A stretch of 22,613 nucleotides of DNA from Sphacelaria rigidula (GCA_964200075.2 CAXNAA020000324.1:1-22613), one strand, 5' to 3'; positions 1 through 10,110 are shown, counted from the stretch's first letter. Made by a program: numbers and translations. The notes: generated by a model not told the origin, from the letters alone.

Positions 1-2520
1 CCCCTTGCTGCTTCTGTTATTCGAAAACATGGTCCCATTGTACCGATGCCAGCCAGATACCCCGGCCGTACTTTCCCCCCCCCCCCCCTCCCCCGCAAAA
101 TTCGCAGAAACATGACCACGAATCCAACAGTGACAATTTTCACTTAACGAGGAATCTGACGTTAAAGGCAAGCGTCATCGAACGAAATTCAACGCTGTCG
201 GAAGACAATCCTGACAAACACCGATCGATTCACATCAGCACCGCAACCACGTACCGCAGGGCGGTTATTCACCGCTGCGCCCCCTTGCCCCCTCCCGCCG
301 CTGCCACGACCTTGGCCCCGTTCGCCCCACAGGTTACCCCGGCCTCCGCGACCAATATCGCGCGCCGCCCTCGCTGAGAGTGCGGATGCCGCTTGTGCGA
401 CTTCCTCTGTTCGGCGGTGCAAGCTTGCCTCTGCCTGCACCTCTGGAGGAGCGGTTTGTCGCAGCACGATGACCTTGTGTCCGAGTGCAATGCTGCGTGG
501 ACAAGGGTGCGTTGTTTTCGGGACGATGGCGGGGGATTTGAGGTAAAGGGTTCAGCAAGTGTTCTTAGCGGAGGAGATAGCGGAAGCGGGCTTGGAGTGT
601 GAGGCTGTACTCGTAGCAGCGGCAACTTATAGTAGTTCAAGGAAGATGCGATAACGCTCCTTCAACTCCATTCGCGAGCGCAGGCTCATGGCAAGAGACA
701 GCGCCCCGCTTGATGAGCATGTGGCAAACCGTCACAGTGCGGGAACATAAATATATATATATGAAAAACGGCCATTTCGCTGGCAAGGGCGACATCGCCA
801 AACAGAAAATCACGGGCAGTCACTAGAGGATGCGTCGTTTTATCCGACAGTCAATCCCATATTTGATCTCTTGATGGTAATATCGGTCGATCGTCTCACA
901 CTAACTGATATTTTTCGAATATAGCCGTGGTGTCCAAAACATGGACGTATCCAAGTTACATCAATGAAAACACAAGCCGGGAAGATATTCGGCCGAAGCA
1001 AAAAAAAAAAAAGACAAAAATAATATCAGAACCAACCCAAAACTACCGCAAAAATAAACGATCGAGGGGGGGAAGTCCACAGCCTCCGGACAGGACTGGT
1101 CTCCGAGAAGGAGTTCGTATGAAAAGCTAGGTCATCGAAGCAGGTTGCGACTCAACCATCCGGGAACCACACCGACACCAAAAAACACACTCAAGAAAAG
1201 GAAGACGAGATGAACAGAGAGAGATGGAGAGGGAAAATATGGAGGGAAAAGAGCGGAGAGCCAGAGTGAGGTAGTTTCGTCGCTTACCCGTACTGGGCCA
1301 GGGTGGCAGTGTCATCCTTCAAGTGTCTCCCGCCTGCAGGAGTCACGATACCGGAAACACGCGCATGCATGCGACACCAGAACAACAGCGACCGAGTGAC
1401 GACGTAAAGTAAATAAAACTCGCGAGGAAGCGCATCACACCCGACGATCGACGGGTACAGCTCCGACTATTCGGCTCTGGCTTCCACTCACCTCGTGGCG
1501 GAGCTGCAGAAGCCTCACGTGATTTGCGGACCAATCTAGATAGATAGTACGACAAGGGGGTACATCTAGTGTACGGGTGCGACAGTGCGCGGCAAACTTT
1601 GCTGTCACATCACAAGACTCTTCGACACTTCGACCTGTACTAATACTACATATGGGTCATCTTTCATCTCACATCCCTACGTACATTCAATCGCTCGGTC
1701 TCCAACCTCCGTCACATGGACCTCGCGTGGACCACCGCAAAAAGCATGAGAAGTAACTGCTATGGTCAGGTCATCATCTACGAGTAAGGGGTTGGTGATA
1801 GCGAAACACACGATATTTCGCCACTTGGGGGGGGGGGCGGGGGCGGTGCTTGCAAACGGAGGGGCACTGTTCAGCTAAAGCGTCGGGGCCAACGGCGTTG
1901 AAGGTCAGCCGATGGTATTGTTCCGAAGGGACATCTGTCGCCCGAGGGGCTAGTCATTTGACTGCGAGCTCCGTCCCAGGTATGAAAGGCAGGGGGCGGG
2001 GGGAGCATCCGAGGGGAAAGGGGGAGGTAGGAGTGCGCGTCCCTAGTACAATCAAGATGCATTTCAGACCAACAACCTGTGTTTCCAGGAAAGTTCCAGG
2101 TCGAGCGTTGGACCCAGAGGGAAGGCGAGTGATCATTTTGTTGATTCTGATCGGTCAACTAGCCTACTACCTCCCTGAATAAGATTGACTCAGGATGCAC
2201 ATTACAGCCCAGGATGTGCAACTCCGTAATCCGCAAGTAAGAAGCACTCGGCGATCACATGCCCATCTCCAGTACCTTCAGCGGCATAGAACACATGATT
2301 AGGAAGGCAGGTGGGCAAGCACGTGCGAAGCCCACGGCCCCTCCCCCAAAACAATATATGTACGCGGTAAGTGAGACGTGAAGCAAGCATGCATAAATGC
2401 ACCATCTCAAAACAACCTTCGAAACAAAAAAGTGGAGCAATCATGCAAGTCCATTGCCTCCCCTCCGCCGAATATATGTATGGGTCATTGTGTATAAACA
2501 TATATATGATATCCTCCTGT
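1..2520. other. Unassigned sequence, no supported gene
   Basis: No open frame here has a recognisable domain. Visible low-complexity features are a C14 run at 75-88, an AT run at about 747-762 and a G11 run at 1827-1837. The stretch 190-600 is GC-rich and has overlapping open frames on both strands; one - strand frame is listed separately as a weak exon candidate. The rest looks intergenic or intronic. Confidence 0.5.
267..467 (-). CDS. Weak candidate coding exon, unknown product
   Basis: On the - strand an open frame covers this stretch, with an Ala/Glu/Arg-rich part (reading ...HRRTEEVAQAASALSARAAR...) followed by an Arg-Gly-rich part (RGGRGNLWGERGQGRGSGG). The composition is more protein-like than in neighbouring frames. 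Possible splice signals exist, with CCTCCAG before it and GGTGAATA or GGTACGTG after it, but none is convincing. It lies on the same strand as the ubiquitin-like first exon at 11193-11061, so it could be a distant exon of that gene or of another. I recognise no domain. GC-rich DNA yields such frames by chance, so this is a low-confidence call. Confidence 0.18.
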
Positions 2521-2925
2521 CTTGGCCTCGAGCCGCTGAGGACGGGTTAGACCAGCTGAAGGAAATGACCCATGGAAAGACACAGCAAGTTGGCTAGTGC
2601 GGACTCGTACTGTCAAAATGCTCTGCACCACAACCGTGCGGGAGCTGGGTGACTCCTACTGTCGAGTCGCCTCCGCATGCGTATGCCTCACGGTGCTCAC
2701 CACCCGTGACACGGTAGACCCCCTCCCCCGACCGTAGCCCCGAATTACCGAGATCGGGTTAGACCAGCTGAAGGCAGCGACCCCTGGAAGGGTAAAACAC
2801 TCGGCTCGTGCGGAGAATAAGTGATTCCTACCGTGAAACTGCTCCGCGTCACAGAAGTGCGGAATTGAGTGACAACCACTGCCGCACTGCCTGCATCAAA
2901 CGGTGGTAACCACCCGGAACATCGC
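2521..2925. repeat. Two-copy tandem repeat, period about 212 bp
   Basis: The string CGGGTTAGACCAGCTGAAGG starts at 2543 and again at 2755. The bases that follow stay alignable through both units: GTGCGGA, then CTACTGTC versus CTACCGTG, then CTCCGC, CACAACCGTGCGGGA versus CACAGAAGTGCGGAA, and an end at ACCACCCG. Copies are clearly diverged. The pair lies 300-700 bp upstream of the LINE endonuclease frame and could be remnants of 5'UTR monomers of that element, but this is inference. Confidence 0.75.
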
Positions 2926-3240
2926 TGCTATATGGCGATAACGTCGCAACACACCCGTCCCTACCGGCGAGCGCCGCTAATCCGAGATATCATCACTATC
3001 GCCGAAAGAATTGTTTCCGTAGATCTGAGAGCAGGCAGCAACGTGAATGTAAGCATAAAGGTTGACTTGGTGAAGGTTGATGTGCTCGGGGCCTGCTAAA
3101 CCCCGTGCAAGAGAAAGTAGGCAGGAACCGGAGTTGGCGAGAGAGAGCGCGGAGAGAAAGAGAGAGAGAGAGAAGCCCACGAATGGTGGATCAGACACTA
3201 GAAAAAAAGGGACACGCAGAGACAGAGGAAGAGGAGGGAA
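2926..3240 (+). other. Probable LINE 5' untranslated region
   Basis: This non-coding stretch joins the tandem repeat to the endonuclease frame. It carries a purine-rich GAGAGA segment at about 3140-3175. No start signal can be identified. Its assignment to the LINE rests only on position. Confidence 0.35.
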
Positions 3241-4123
3241 ATGCCAGCTCGGCGAGCAGGCAAAGCACAGTCTCGCGCCAATCTCGCTGCTGCAAGGGCG
3301 GTGTCTCAGTCCAAGAACCTGGCGGTTGCCACCTGGAATGTACGAATCATGCCTGAGAGAGGAACTGAAGGCGCAGGCCATGCAGAGGACCTGATGCTCT
3401 TTGCATCCAAGTACGACTGCGATTTCGTCGCCCTTCAAGAGACCCGTTGCGATGGGAGCATATTCCAAGTGCCAACCGCGGGGTGTATCCTTCACTGCAG
3501 CGGCCTCTGCAATGGCGACGGGGGAAACTCAGAAACGCTCGGAGTCGGCCTTGCCGTTAAGGAGTCTATCGCCAGCACGCTAAGCTCAGAAGGCATAATC
3601 CCCGAACACGTGAGTGCAAGGATGCTCAAGGTGCGAGTAGCTTTCCGGCATAGAGTTGCCACAACCGTCATCGTAGGGTGTACTCCTACTGTGACAGCAC
3701 ACGCCTCTGAAAAGACCAAGTTCTGGAAGACACTCGGTAATTCCGTCGCTGAAGTGCCCACCAATGAGCACCTGGTACTTACAATTGATGCCAATGCTCG
3801 CACCGGAAAGAGAGAACGAAGAGGCCTGGATGACGCTCCGGTATTGGGAAAGTATGGCGGAAGACACCTGGAAAAATAACGGTAGACACCTGCTGAATTT
3901 CGATGCGGAACATAAAATCGCGATCACCAACACATTTTTTCGCAAGCCAAGTCACGGGGGAAGCTTGGCCGATATACATATGAGGGACCAAACGCCGAAC
4001 GCCGCTGACGCCTGGACTACATCCGAATGCGTCAGCAAGACCGAAGACTCGTCCTAGATGTCACTGTGTACCCCAAGAAAAAGTCGAATCATCGACTGGT
4101 CTCAGCCACCATCCATCTCCTCG
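3241..4123 (+). pseudogene. LINE AP-endonuclease domain, broken
   Basis: The domain nicks target DNA to prime reverse transcription. The opening motif ATWNVR is at 3328-3345, LQETR with the catalytic Glu at 3439-3441, and TIDANAR with Asp and Asn at 3787-3795. The frame shifts near 3870 into the +1 frame (reading NNGRHLLNFDAEHKIAITNTFF), returns to the first frame before RLDYIRMRQQDRRLV at about 4012-4056, and ends with SNHRLV at 4084-4101. Family members have SDH at this last site; here the Asp codon is AAT (Asn) at 4087-4089. With two frameshifts and this change the enzyme cannot be active. Identification of the domain is firm; the exact start is unknown, and 3241 is only the first ATG of the open frame. 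Confidence 0.88.
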
Positions 4124-4728
4124 GACGGAGCGCAACCAACCGCCGACCAAAACCGAGAGGTGAGGACAGCGGACTGCGCTTCGACAACAAAATCCTCACA
4201 CCCGATCGATGTTGGAGAGCGACTGTTTCGCAGCCTATTGTCGCCAAGCTCCCGCATACCACCAACTCCATCGCAGCCCTGGACATCAAAGACATGGCAC
4301 CGACCTTCGCCAACGCCCTGCGACAGACGGTCGCGGATACACTCCCACGCTGGTCGAAGAACCTCCTATCTAGAGATTTCAGTAAATCGCCACAGGCTCA
4401 GGATCTCCTCCAAGAGGCGTGGAATATCAGGGAACGTGTATGGGAGAAACTACGCGCCAACCCCGAAGATCCTGACCTGACAGAGGCGCTGAAGGTGACA
4501 GACAAGGCGTTCAGGCGGGTGAAGGACGCTAAACTGCACAAAATCATTCACGAGTTCACCGTCAGGACAGCAGAGTTTGCTTGCAAGAAGGACCGAGCCG
4601 GGCTGTACCAACGCACCAAGTCCTTGGAACTGGAAGAGAAGAAAGAGTGCGGCTCAACTTACACCAGGACCGCGACTGGCGAGTTGTGGCAGGACAAGCA
4701 AGCTATCCTACTACGGTGTAAGGAGTAG
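4124..4728 (+). pseudogene. LINE linker between endonuclease and RT
   Basis: This segment continues in the same frame as SNHRLV and is open until the TAG at 4726-4728. It encodes a charged, helix-prone region (for example LLQEAWNIRERVWEKLR and DKAFRRVKDAKLHKIIHEF), typical of the stretch between endonuclease and RT in RTE-like elements. No catalytic motif is expected here. The stop ends this part of the original polyprotein, but the next frame continues in phase, so the TAG is a simple nonsense change. Confidence 0.75.
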
Positions 4729-6110
4729 CTCGAAGTACTTCTGAACGCAACCTCGCTTACGATCGACCACTTTACCATCGATCTCATCCAAAATATGCTG
4801 GAGCACGCACGGCTCGCGGCCGAGCCCTCGATGAAAGAAGTGAAGGAAGCAGTGAGCGAGCGGATGAGCGGCAAGGCCATTGGGACGGGCAGCATCTGTG
4901 GCGAACTGTTGAATCCCGGCCGCAGCGAGGACTCTGCCATCCTGAAGTGCCTGCACAACACCGTACTGACCGTGTGGCGTCGGGAAGTAGTGCCACAGAA
5001 ATGGAAAGACACCATCATCAAGGTGCTTTCAGGCAACAGGACCCGCACGAATGCGGCAACTACCGCGGTATTTCGCTGGGGCCCCACGCGGGCGAGGTGG
5101 TTCTCAAACATAGTTGCGACTCGCCTCAGCGCTTACTGCGAGATTGAGGGTATCCTCCCAGAAGCTCAACGCGGTTTTCGACCCGGCCAGTAGACAGTCG
5201 ATATGATGTACGTTTTGCGCAGACTCAGAGAAGTGGCCAAGGGAAGAATCTTCCACTGTACATGTGCTTCATCGACCTTCAGAAGGCGTACGACTCAACG
5301 GACCACTCTCTTCTCTAGAAGGTGCTAGCACAACACGGTATCTCCGCCAAAATGATTTCCATCGTTCGCCAATTGCGCGATGGCATGCGGGCTTGCATAC
5401 GTCTTAACCCTTTTGGAACCCATTGACGATTTTTGTTTCTGTGAATCGGAATCATTGTCAGTCATTCTTAAGTCAAAACGACGCCGATTTACGAGAAAAA
5501 AAATCGCCAATGGGCTCCCAAAGGGTTAACAGCCGCGAGATGTCTGAGTAGTTTAACGTTAACCAGGGTCTCCGTCAAGGCTGTGTGCTTTTCTCCAGTT
5601 TGTTCGGCATCTTTTTTGCGACGGTACCGATGGTGCCGTTCGGTCGCTTCTCAATCAGTAAAGGGGTGGCGAAGGACTTCATCCGTATCGCTGAAGGGGG
5701 TAGGAAGACCAGGGACGAACTCAGCGAAGTCCTATGGGCCATGCTATACGCCGACGGCCCTGGCATTATCCAGCGATCTCAACTAAGGCTGGCAAAGATG
5801 ATGACGGCCGTCGTCAAAGTCTGCACGGCATTCGGTCTCGTCGTGGCGGAAAAGAAGACGATCACCATGCACATGCGCTCCACGAACATGAAGCCGGATG
5901 CGGGCGAGGTGGAGGCAGCGGGCTAAAGGTACAAGCAAGTTGAGTCTTTCGTTTATCTTGGCGGTAGCATCAGCAGCATCAGCGATGTCACTCCTGAGAT
6001 CCACTGCCGCATTGGCCAGGCCTGGACGTGCTTCTTCAAGTACAGCAGAACGGTGTACGACAACCCGTACATTGCCCTGGCCACCAAGGTTCGACTCCTG
6101 GAAGCTGAAA
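4729..6110 (+). pseudogene. LINE reverse transcriptase domain, broken
   Basis: RT motifs appear in order, in several frames. SGKAIGTGSICGELL lies near 4870-4910, QRGFRPGQ just before the TAG at 5191-5193, CFIDLQKAYDS at about 5265-5297 with the first catalytic Asp at 5274-5276, NQGLRQGCV at about 5561-5587, and the active-site box at 5747-5758. That box reads YADG instead of YADD, so the second Asp is lost. VYLGGSISS follows at about 5950. The frame changes from 5274 to 5585 exactly as expected from the 122 bases (element plus one TTAA copy) inserted at 5404-5529. Without the insert the reading continues through SREMSE and another stop to NQGLRQGC. The domain identity is secure; it is not functional. 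Confidence 0.87.
5404..5529. mobile_element. 118-bp TTAA-flanked foldback MITE inside the LINE
   Basis: TTAA is present at 5404-5407 and 5526-5529. Between them is a 118-bp foldback with terminal inverted repeats of about 45 bp. The left end reads CCCTTTTGGAACCCATTGAC and the right end, reversed, CCCTTTGGGAGCCCATTGGC; the arms go on with CGATTTTT and AATCGG. A TTAA target duplication with C-rich termini is the hallmark of piggyBac-superfamily elements. The element has no coding capacity. It shares its terminal bases with the larger element at 18603-19635. Confidence 0.88.
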
Positions 6111-6543
6111 ATATCGGGTTAGTGCTACACAGCTGCGTGACCTGGACGATCGCGCACGACAATTTCGGCGCGTCACACCCACCGGGGATTCGTGCTGAGG
6201 TGCCTCAATAAGCATACCTCAAGCCACAGCGCTCCCGACTACTACATGATGCCATACCGCGAGGCCCTCGAAAGAACTGCCTACGAGTGCAACGAGGCTA
6301 CCGCGACGAGGTGAATCCTTCTACACGCCGGCCACATCGTGCGCATGCACGACGGACGCCTCCACAACATCGTCATGCCTGGAGTGATGGTCGGAGGGAA
6401 GACGAAAGCAGGCCGACCAGCAAGACGCCTACAACACCGTGTGTCACCGAGTACTGCTCCGAGTCCGGAATAAACGCGACATCGTGGACGCACGTTACCC
6501 AAGGCGTTTCCGAATGGTACCTAATCTTAAGAGAAGGGGGCTA
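6111..6543 (+). pseudogene. LINE C-terminal region, broken
   Basis: After the RT core, the frames contain REALERTAYECNEAT near 6258-6305, then GHIVRMHDGRLHNIVMPG and VGGKTKAGRPARR between about 6329 and 6430, and finally FRMVPNLKRRG before a stop near 6543. In related elements the (R/K)R(R)xL(F/Y)AG(H/A) plus GRLP plus GRP pattern marks the conserved C-terminus, and the same layout is seen in the second LINE fragment at 18139-17541. Several frameshifts break the frame, including one near 6310. Assignment is by motif order. Confidence 0.75.
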
Positions 6544-6547
6544 AGAT

Positions 6548-6787
6548 GACTAATGCCGAGATAGCCCCCCCACAAAAAGTGCACCGGAGACCGTTCGACA
6601 AACGAGCTGCGATCCCACTATTGCGCTTGTTTGCAGCAATTTCGCCCATATGGGAGGCGTGTAGCAGTCCGAAATCAGCTATAACGCCCAAATGAGTCGC
6701 ATCGTGCAGCCAGCTCTAACGGCATTTATGATCATCGCCTCCGTTGACTTTCTTGGCCGGTTCGGGGGGGCTATCTCGGCAACAGTC
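6548..6787. mobile_element. 240-bp inverted-repeat (MITE-like) element
   Basis: TGCCGAGATAGCCCCCCC at 6554-6571 is a perfect 18-bp inverted match to 6764-6781. Including GACT at 6548-6551 and AGTC at 6784-6787 the ends pair at 22 of 24 positions. AGAT sits directly outside both ends (6544-6547 and 6788-6791), a possible 4-bp target duplication. No coding frame of note is inside. The superfamily is not clear. Confidence 0.75.
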
Positions 6788-7600
6788 AGATGTACATGGC
6801 AGCCTGGACCAAAGCACGCCATGGTAGGGAATTGTTCGCTGTGTTACCGTCATTGCTCCCTCAGTGCCTATCGAGGACTACCGACACGTAGCGAGTGGAC
6901 CGCCGCGTAGTACACTCGCTGATGCATCTGCCGTCTTCCGAACAGCTTTGGTATTCTTCTGTGAGGGTGCCGGGGGTTGTAGATTTGACCCTCGCTCGGT
7001 AGCCATTCTAATCTCTCTTGTCTTTTCTGCCTTTTATTTTTGTTCCCTTTCTTTTCTGCACCCGTAACTATAAAATATTATGCTTTTTTTTCACCTCGCC
7101 CCTATTAACTCGAAGGGAAGCTATTCCTCTACTGTTTTCTTGACGTCTATCTCCTTGTGTTTCTTTTCTTGCATTATTTTGCTTGTTTGCTCGTTTTGTT
7201 CCTGTTTTTTGCTCTTGTTCTTGGAGTTTTAGGAGAAACGATGAGAGCTCCACCTCTTATAAGGAATAGCAGGGAGCGTATTGGAAAGAAAAGCCCAGGT
7301 CTGTGATCACGGGTTCGAGATATCGGGCCAATGTGCGGAAATAATGATAATTATAAAAATAATAATACGTTACATCGTGCTGACATTCGTGCAAGCGAGC
7401 AATTTATTATCGTGTCCGACTGGCATATTGGAAAATAAACTCCGGCTTGTACACATATGAACATCTGTCCGAGCTGTTTGGGAAAGGTATCGATCGCTGG
7501 TTTGTGTGCTTAAGTGGGTGAGACTGAGCCAGACTTCGTTGAGGGCATAGCTTCACAGACATACTACAGCTGTGTATCAGCATCATTGTGAATTGGTGTT
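6788..7600. other. Unassigned sequence
   Basis: I see no gene here. The part 7000-7220 is T-rich with short pyrimidine runs and includes TATAAAATATTA near 7069-7080. A GGTTCGAGA string near 7309 resembles a Pol III B box, but no convincing A box precedes it. Confidence 0.5.
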
Positions 7601-7664
7601 TTGTCCCCTTCTTATACTCCATCGTGTCTTGTGTTTGGGGTGGTGGGGAAGAACGCGACAGAAA

Positions 7665-8105
7665 GGGCGTGTCTCAGCACGTTTTTTCAGACGAAGAAGT
7701 GCGATGTAACTGATTCGAGCGAATTCGTTCGTTTTTCGCGATTTGAGTCCGAGCGCATTTGCAAGCCTTCGACCGCAGAAAAAAGTGAATTTCGTGAAGC
7801 GGTATTTGCTCGCTTCTCGACAGAACAGACAGTACACGTACTGTACTGTCTGGACTTCGTGCATACAGTGTGCCTGAGAGTGTGTACGTGTTTCGTACAC
7901 TAGGATGCGAAAAAGAAGATGGCAAAATGCAGTACAAACAACAAAGGACTACATGCACTCTCTGCATACAACGCGACCCGAAAGGATTTAACGACGTGCA
8001 GTTTGTACTGCCTGCACTGTCCATGAGCGTATACGCAAGTCGGACGCCCACCCCACCGTATTCATCGCCGACCTCTATCATGAAAGAAGATGCTCAAGTT
8101 TTCGC
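7665..8105. repeat. Dispersed repeat, copy A (about 440 bp)
   Basis: This stretch aligns along its length with 8611-9077. Shared landmarks are GTGTCTCAGCAC/GTGTCTTAGGGC, ATTTGCAAGC, CGTGAAGCGGTA, GTACTGTACTGTCTG, CACTGTCCATGAGCGTATAC followed by GCAAG, and GAAGATGCTCA-GTTTTCGCCA. The copies are diverged with indels. Several overlapping open frames occur on both strands, but they contain no domain and are best explained as chance. Confidence 0.8.
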
Positions 8106-8232
8106 CAGCAGTAAACAGACCACGGTTAGGACAAATCACCACGACTCAAAATCACCAAATTAACGATTTCTTCGGCCTGATTGCCCAAGGGGGGGGAGGG
8201 GGGGGTTGATCGCTCGTCCAAGGGGTATCCAC

Positions 8233-8242
8233 NNNNNNNNNN
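8233..8242. other. Assembly gap (10 N)
   Basis: Ten N bases follow two G8 runs at 8189-8205 and occur within the left arm of an inverted repeat, both of which hinder assembly. The true gap size is unknown. Confidence 0.95.
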
Positions 8243-8610
8243 ACCTGGGTTGCAACGCTGAAATAAAGCCTCGGGATTGATTCGTCACGAGTCGACTCAT
8301 CGTACTAAAACCAAGTAGTTTTCAGACGAATAATTATTTGTCCGGCCCTTGAAATAGACACATCATGCCCACCTACTGCGGTGTATCTATTCCTGTGCCC
8401 AACTCATGCTCAATGCCGCAGGATTGCGGTGGTAGCTGACAATGAATTGTGTGGGCTTTGCATGGTTCTGTGAACAGGTGGTGTCTGCCGTGGTGTCAGA
8501 CTGCAAGATAGGGGTCAAGTCAAGTGCTCCTTCGTACCTTTCCCCTGCATGTTTTCGATTGAAAAAGCTCAGCTTTGTTGTTCTTCACTTTCTGTCCGCG
8601 CGCCACTGAG

Positions 8611-9077
8611 GCCGTGTCTTAGGGCGTGCCTTGGCAAATTATTTCTCGATCGAAAAAAAGGGGCGATGGGAATGATTTGTACGCGCAATTCACTTATTGT
8701 TCTCGAGTTGGGTGCAACAGAATTTGCAAGCTTTCAATCGAAAAAAAACACGGTGAAAATCGTGAAGCGGTACATGGCCGCTTGTGTACAGTACAGACAG
8801 CTTGTACTGTACTGTCTGCACTGTTTGCAAGCAGTGTGTTTTGAGTGTGTGTTCGTGTCGTGCAGTAGGACGTGAAAGAGAAGCGAGCACGTACAGTACA
8901 GACGGCGCAGGACTATCTGTTCTCTCTGCTTACAATGCGAGGTGAAAAGGACTTTGACAACGTGCAGCTTTGTACTGTTTGCACTGTCCATGAGCGTATA
9001 CGCAAGCCGGTTGCCCACCCTACCACGCAGTTCCGTCGCTGCTCCTTACCATGGAAGATGCTCACGTTTTCGCCACC
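8611..9077. repeat. Dispersed repeat, copy B
   Basis: This is the second copy of the unit at 7665-8105, in the same orientation. It contains the strongest GTACAG-type palindrome of the cluster at about 8786-8823 (TGTACAGTACAGACAG, then TGTACTGTACTGTCTG). Just upstream, 8548-8606 resembles 9292-9352 (CATGTTTTCGAT, AGCTCAGCTTT, TCCGCGCGCCACT), pointing to a further partial copy starting at 9292. Confidence 0.8.
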
Positions 9078-9291
9078 CAAAAATAAACGAAGCATACCCA
9101 GCTAATGCAGTGTATCTCTTCCTGCGCTCACTTGCGCGTTATGCTGAAGGGTAGCCCAGACACGTGGAATGGCGCAAAAGTTGCGTGGATACTCCTTGGA
9201 CCAGCGATCAATTTTTTCTCCCTTTTGGGCAATCAGGCCGAAGAAATCGTGAATTTGGTGAAATTGAGTCGTGATGATTTTTCCTAATCAT

Positions 9292-9452
9292 GCATGTTTT
9301 CGATCGGAACAGCTCAGCTTTCTTGTCTTTTACTTCTTCTCCGCGCGCCACTATCAAAAATAGTCCAAGTCAACTAGGAATAGAAATGCGGTAGACCCTT
9401 CAGATAGAAAACTTTCTTTCCCACCGCACTTTTCGATCGGAAATAAATGTGC
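9292..9452. repeat. Partial third copy of the cluster repeat
   Basis: CATGTTTTCGATCGGAACAG and the following AGCTTT...TCCGCGCGCCACT match the stretch at 8548-8606. After about 9353 the similarity is lost, and CGATCG-containing bases resume near 9434. Confidence 0.6.
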
Positions 9453-9454
9453 TC

Positions 9455-9670
9455 AGGCTGTGTCTCAGCACACCACTGATCGATCGAAAAAAAGCGGTGG
9501 AAAACAAATACTCCGATCTGATCGGTCGTGATTTCAACAATCTTGAAAAAAAACTACGGCAGTTGAAATCACCACCTATGTGATGGGAGTTCTAAGCTTC
9601 CACCGCACTTTATTTTACGAACACCACACTTTTTCCGATCGTAAAATAAAGTGCAAAGACACGCTCTAAG
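9455..9670. repeat. Foldback repeat with CGATCG-centred ends
   Basis: The left end reads GTGTCTCAGCAC, then CGATCGAAAAAAAGCGGTGG. The right end holds CCACCGCACTTTATTTTACG, CCGATCG, AAAGTGC and AGACACGC, which is the same order inverted. In the middle, GATTTCAAC and GTTGAAATC pair as well. The ends resemble motifs at 7668, 8611 and 10545-10586, so this is a MITE-like family. Borders are approximate. Confidence 0.6.
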
Positions 9671-9679
9671 AAAAGCTCT

Positions 9680-10110
9680 ACTGTAATACCTTTGAAGCCA
9701 GCCAATGACAGAAATGCCGTGGACGTCTCAAGCAAACGTGTACTACAACAGCACCGAACTCGGAGAGTATTAGAGCTCTAGCGCTCGTTGTTTGTAAAAA
9801 TGATAGTCTTTTGCAGCTAAACTTGGGTAGAATGCTCCTCTTGCGTTGCCGTGGCCTTGGTCGTCGCGTAGTGCATACCTACAGGGCATGAGGTGTGACG
9901 GCGGTGTCAAACAATAAAATCTGTTCCGAAATGATTCATACTCACTTGTGATTGGCTAGCGCAGCTGCCGGTCGGCCCGATACCTTACGAGTCAATCAGG
10001 ATAACAATTTCTTACCTTTCGGTGTTGCCGTCCCATATATTCTGGACGCCGGTCTACACCTTTCGGTATATGTGGGCGCATCGGCCGGGGCCACACAGGA
10101 GGAAGGTCAA
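9680..10110. other. Unassigned sequence
   Basis: I see no gene, repeat or clear signal in this stretch beyond short chance open frames. Confidence 0.5.

Larger units (their letters stand above)
3241..6543 (+). mobile_element. Degenerate LINE-type (non-LTR) retrotransposon
   Basis: This is a near full-length but dead non-LTR retrotransposon. In order it shows an AP-type endonuclease, a basic helical linker, a reverse transcriptase, and a C-terminal region ending near PNLKRRG just before 6543. This order is that of RTE-like LINEs with one main ORF, including the craniofacial-development-protein-2-like relatives. The reading frame is broken by frameshifts near 3870, 3960-4027 and 5190-5268, by in-frame stops at 4726-4728, 5191-5193 and 5316-5318, and by a 118-bp TTAA element at 5408-5525. 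Key catalytic positions are also altered. No poly(A) tail is visible, and a 240-bp inverted-repeat element starts 5 bases after the last recognisable codon. Clade assignment is tentative. Confidence 0.88.
8125..9288. mobile_element. 1.16-kb element with long inverted repeats, spans an N gap
   Basis: The bases 8134-8188 are an inverted match to 9225-9279 at 51 of 55 positions. The match extends outward (GGTTAGGACAAATC versus GATTAGGAAAAATC reversed) and inward (TTGATCGCTCGTCCAAGG versus TTGATCGCTGGTCCAAGG reversed) up to the gap at 8233. Each arm is therefore at least about 105 bp. Copy B of the dispersed repeat lies inside. The assembly gap hides the inner end of the left arm. Confidence 0.75.

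Noticed and set aside
2977-3495. 172-codon open frame on the - strand
   Set aside because: It overlaps the LINE 5' part and endonuclease frame in antisense, has low-complexity Ser/Leu stretches, and shows no domain.
7295-7330. Possible tRNA or SINE B box (GGTTCGAGA)
   Set aside because: No A box at the right distance and no paired stems.
7583-8163. Overlapping open frames of about 100-135 codons
   Set aside because: They lie in the dispersed repeat, are not conserved in the second copy, and show no domain.
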